Below are positions 5,273-5,896 of a DNA stretch of 5,896 nt, in pieces. The stretch spans positions 1 to 5,896 of the forward strand of contig CAMJHU010000147.1 of NCBI GenBank assembly GCA_946405565.1. The letters are read 5' to 3'. A program made the position numbers and the translations under genes. Source of the stretch: an uncultured Clostridia bacterium (lineage in GTDB: Bacteria; Bacillota; Clostridia; Oscillospirales; Acutalibacteraceae). A model generated the notes under the pieces. It saw only the letters and a program-made list of their open reading frames with translations. It was not told the DNA's origin and did not search any database. How positions within the stretch are numbered: the stretch's first letter is position 1; every line of letters starts with the position of its first letter.

Positions 5273-5896
5273 TTACTCGGCTGCTTCCTCTGCCTCGACA
5301 GCTTCCGCCTCGGCTTCGCCCTGAGCACCCTGTCTGCCTTCGATAATCGCGTTGGCGATGACGGAGGAGATGAGCTTGACGGCGCGGATGGCGTCGTCGT
5401 TGCCCGGAATCACATAGTCGATATCGTCGGGATCGCAGTTGGTATCAACAATGGCAACCACCGGAATGCCGAGCTTCTTCGCCTCGGAAACCGCGATCTT
5501 CTCCTTGCGGGGATCCACGACGAAGAGTGCGCCGGGGAGCTTGTTCATGTTCTTGATGCCGCCGAGGAACTTTTCAAGCTTCTCGATTTCGAGGTTGAAT
5601 TTGATAACTTCCTTCTTGGGGAGGCGGTCAAAGGTGCCGTCGGTGGCCATGGTATTGAGCTGATTGAGACGTCCGATTCTGCGGCGGATGGTCGTGAAAT
5701 TGGTCAGCATACCGCCGAGCCATCTCTCATTGACAAAATAAGAATCCGAACGGAGCGCTTCTTCCTTGATGGATTCCTGCGCCTGCTTCTTGGTGCCGAC
5801 GAAGAGGACGGACTCGCCGTTTTCCGCAACGGTCTTGACAAACGCGTAGGCTTCGTCGAGCTTGCGCACGGTCTTCTGCAGGTCGATGATGTAGAT
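5273..5896 (-). CDS. rpsB: 30S ribosomal protein S2, N-terminus cut by window edge
   Basis: This is the last 207 residues of ribosomal protein S2 of the small subunit. The frame runs into the window edge, beginning IYIIDLQKTV and continuing VRKLDEAYAFVKTVAENG. The GTG at 5869 is an internal valine codon and not the start, so roughly 30-40 N-terminal residues lie outside. Conserved blocks are VLFVGTKKQAQ, NERWLGGMLTNF and the S2 signature-like PGALFVVDPRKEKIAVSEAKKLGIP. The C-terminus ends in an acidic Ala/Glu-rich tail (GEAEAEAVEAEEAAE), as in many Clostridia. It is the first gene of the rpsB-tsf unit; its promoter is outside the window. Confidence 0.97.
   Translation of the reverse strand: MYIIDLQKTVRKLDEAYAFVKTVAENGESVLFVGTKKQAQESIKEEALRSDSYFVNERWLGGMLTNFTTIRRRIGRLNQLNTMATDGTFDRLPKKEVIKFNLEIEKLEKFLGGIKNMNKLPGALFVVDPRKEKIAVSEAKKLGIPVVAIVDTNCDPDDIDYVIPGNDDAIRAVKLISSVIANAIIEGRQGAQGEAEAEAVEAEEAAE

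Overview
The window looks like chromosomal DNA of a Bacillota (Firmicutes) bacterium, most likely a class Clostridia gut-type anaerobe near the Oscillospiraceae. This is inferred from the single-chain (alpha2) glycyl-tRNA synthetase, strong AGGAGG-type ribosome binding sites, a PadR/DUF2812 gene pair and a long Rpn-type PD-(D/E)XK gene with a Gly-rich tail. Base composition is moderate and most genes are tightly packed. No tRNA, rRNA, CRISPR array or insertion sequence is visible.

Layout. The plus strand holds the 3' end of glyQS (1-513), a hairpin-bearing spacer, then a secreted lipoprotein with a ComEC-like metallo-beta-lactamase domain (637-1491), closed by a strong terminator (1499-1543). 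Everything to the right is on the minus strand. Read right to left it is: rpsB (cut by the window edge at 5896) and tsf, ended by a very strong terminator (4196-4240); an Rpn-family nuclease gene (4111-3179) with its own promoter and terminator; and a three-gene cassette (2960-1599) of a PadR repressor, a DUF2812 membrane protein and an unrecognised small membrane protein. The cassette is driven by a near-consensus promoter embedded in inverted repeats.

How the parts work together. glyQS, rpsB and tsf are core translation genes. Between them sit three independent accessory modules. The PadR cassette reads as a self-regulated unit: the regulator and DUF2812 frames overlap or abut and share one promoter with operator-like dyads, so PadR probably represses its own operon and the two membrane proteins are the output. 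The Rpn gene is a single-gene unit. The lipoprotein may be co-transcribed with glyQS or may have its own weak promoter.

Two start codons were moved in from the longest frame on ribosome-binding-site evidence (DUF2812 to 2628, Rpn to 4111). No clearly new biological system is visible. The least explained parts are the PadR operator region, the small membrane protein and the surface-anchored ComEC-like hydrolase.
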